This document shows, in pieces, positions 30,774-31,327 of a stretch of DNA of 31,327 nucleotides. The stretch's first letter is position 1, and each line of letters begins with the position of its first letter. The notes under the pieces were generated by a model. It saw nothing but the letters and a program-made list of their open reading frames with translations, searched no databases and had not been told where the DNA came from. The translations under genes were made by a program, and so were the position numbers. Source of the stretch: an uncultured Caryophanales bacterium (GTDB lineage: Bacteria; Bacillota_I; Bacilli_A; RF39; UBA660); the NCBI GenBank assembly GCA_946414975.1, contig CAMKQS010000013.1, positions 1-31,327 on the forward strand. The letters are read 5' to 3'.

Positions 30774-31327
30774 ATGGATGATTTAAAATTAATAAAGAAA
30801 AAATATGGTGAAGAGATGATGCATCTATGTAGAAAGTTATTTCCAACTATATTAGAAGAAGAAGGAAAATTGATTAGTATATTAGATTCTATATTTGGTC
30901 ACCCTAAATATTTGTATGATGATATTAAAAATGATACCAAAAAGTTTAAGGATTTTATTTATTATATATATGGATCTACTACTGAAAAGAAAGTAATTGA
31001 TAAAACTCCGTTTGAGCTTTTAGATGAAGCAGGTTATACACTTTATGAGTGCAAAGACGAAAGTGATATTTCTGAGTTTAAAAAATATTATAGAAAAGAT
31101 GAAGAACTATGTACCTTTAATGATGATAGATTAAAAACTAATTATGTGTTTTTTGCAGTTAAGAAAAATGTAGATGAGATAAGAAGAGAAAATTTCAATG
31201 ATCCTAAAAGGGAAGATGAATATGGAACATCTGTTATCAGTATTCAATTTACTAGAGGAAGAGTAAATACGCTATCAATTAAGAATAGATATAATCATAC
31301 TGTTACAAATCCAGATTGTACATTTAA
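30774..31327 (+). CDS. Conserved protein of unknown function, 3' end outside the window
   Basis: The first 184 codons of a gene that continues past the right edge with no stop. AGAGGGAT precedes ATG 30774. The protein begins MDDLKLIKKKYGEEMMHLC and includes HPKYLYDDIKND, KTPFELLDEAGYTLYECK, NYVFFAVKKNVDEIRRENF, YGTSVISIQFTRG and LSIKNRYNHTV. This pattern of strongly conserved-looking blocks resembles hypothetical proteins that recur in gut Bacillota, sometimes in mobile regions, but I know of no function. It has no signal peptide or membrane segment in the visible part. Confidence 0.78.
   Translation, partial: MDDLKLIKKKYGEEMMHLCRKLFPTILEEEGKLISILDSIFGHPKYLYDDIKNDTKKFKDFIYYIYGSTTEKKVIDKTPFELLDEAGYTLYECKDESDISEFKKYYRKDEELCTFNDDRLKTNYVFFAVKKNVDEIRRENFNDPKREDEYGTSVISIQFTRGRVNTLSIKNRYNHTVTNPDCTF

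Noticed and set aside
1..31327. Mycoplasma-type genetic code (TGA read as Trp), given the extreme AT richness
   Set aside because: TGA ends well-defined genes at the expected family length (spoVAD, yqfC), and tryptophan is coded by TGG throughout.

Overview
The window is a very AT-rich bacterial chromosome segment that uses the standard bacterial code: TGA stops genes such as spoVAD and yqfC. The gene content points to a low-GC, endospore-forming member of the Bacillota, probably an uncultured gut lineage of the Bacilli or Erysipelotrichia type. The evidence is sporulation genes (spoVAD, spoVAE, yqfC, yqfD, ylbJ), the Firmicutes pair yqeG-yqeH, rpsB-tsf and uvrA, strong AGGAGG or GGTGA ribosome binding sites, and sigma-A type promoters. 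Genes are tightly packed. There is no rRNA, tRNA, insertion sequence, prophage or CRISPR array that I could recognise, and no gap above 300 bases.

Layout. 1-3400: a sporulation block (3' part of a spoVA operon, then yqfC and yqfD) followed by a VanZ-like membrane protein and an unknown protein. 4100-5730: two tandem secreted NlpC/P60 wall hydrolases, each with its own consensus promoter and terminator. 5734-8650: a sirtuin deacetylase, then rpsB-tsf with a structured leader and an intergenic hairpin; S2 carries an extra Rho-N-like C-terminal module. 8678-10840: yigZ, and a divergently transcribed membrane-anchored protein made almost only of dockerin repeats. 10852-15980: a TetR regulator, a small HExxH protein and a large MMPL/RND exporter whose reading frame runs straight into a secreted YhgE-like protein that has its own strong ribosome binding site. 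16047-17700: small unknown proteins. 17764-19550: a coiled-coil metallophosphoesterase. 19629-22190: yqeG-yqeH (ribosome assembly) with two unknown genes. 22276-25080: uvrA. 25097-29716: a type IV pilus/type II secretion style ATPase with a long acidic tail, divergent from three pseudopilin-like genes, two of which are duplicated and carry LamG-like C-terminal modules. 29756-30682: ylbJ. 30774-end: the 5' part of a conserved unknown gene.

The parts that look least ordinary are the pseudopilin/acidic-tailed ATPase cluster, the MMPL-secreted protein in-frame junction, the S2-Rho-N fusion, the dockerin-only membrane protein, and an apparent ATT start codon in yqfD. A promoter style with an extended -10 (TGn-TATAAT) and short leaders recurs across the window. 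All functional statements rest on motif and family recognition by eye; no database search was run.
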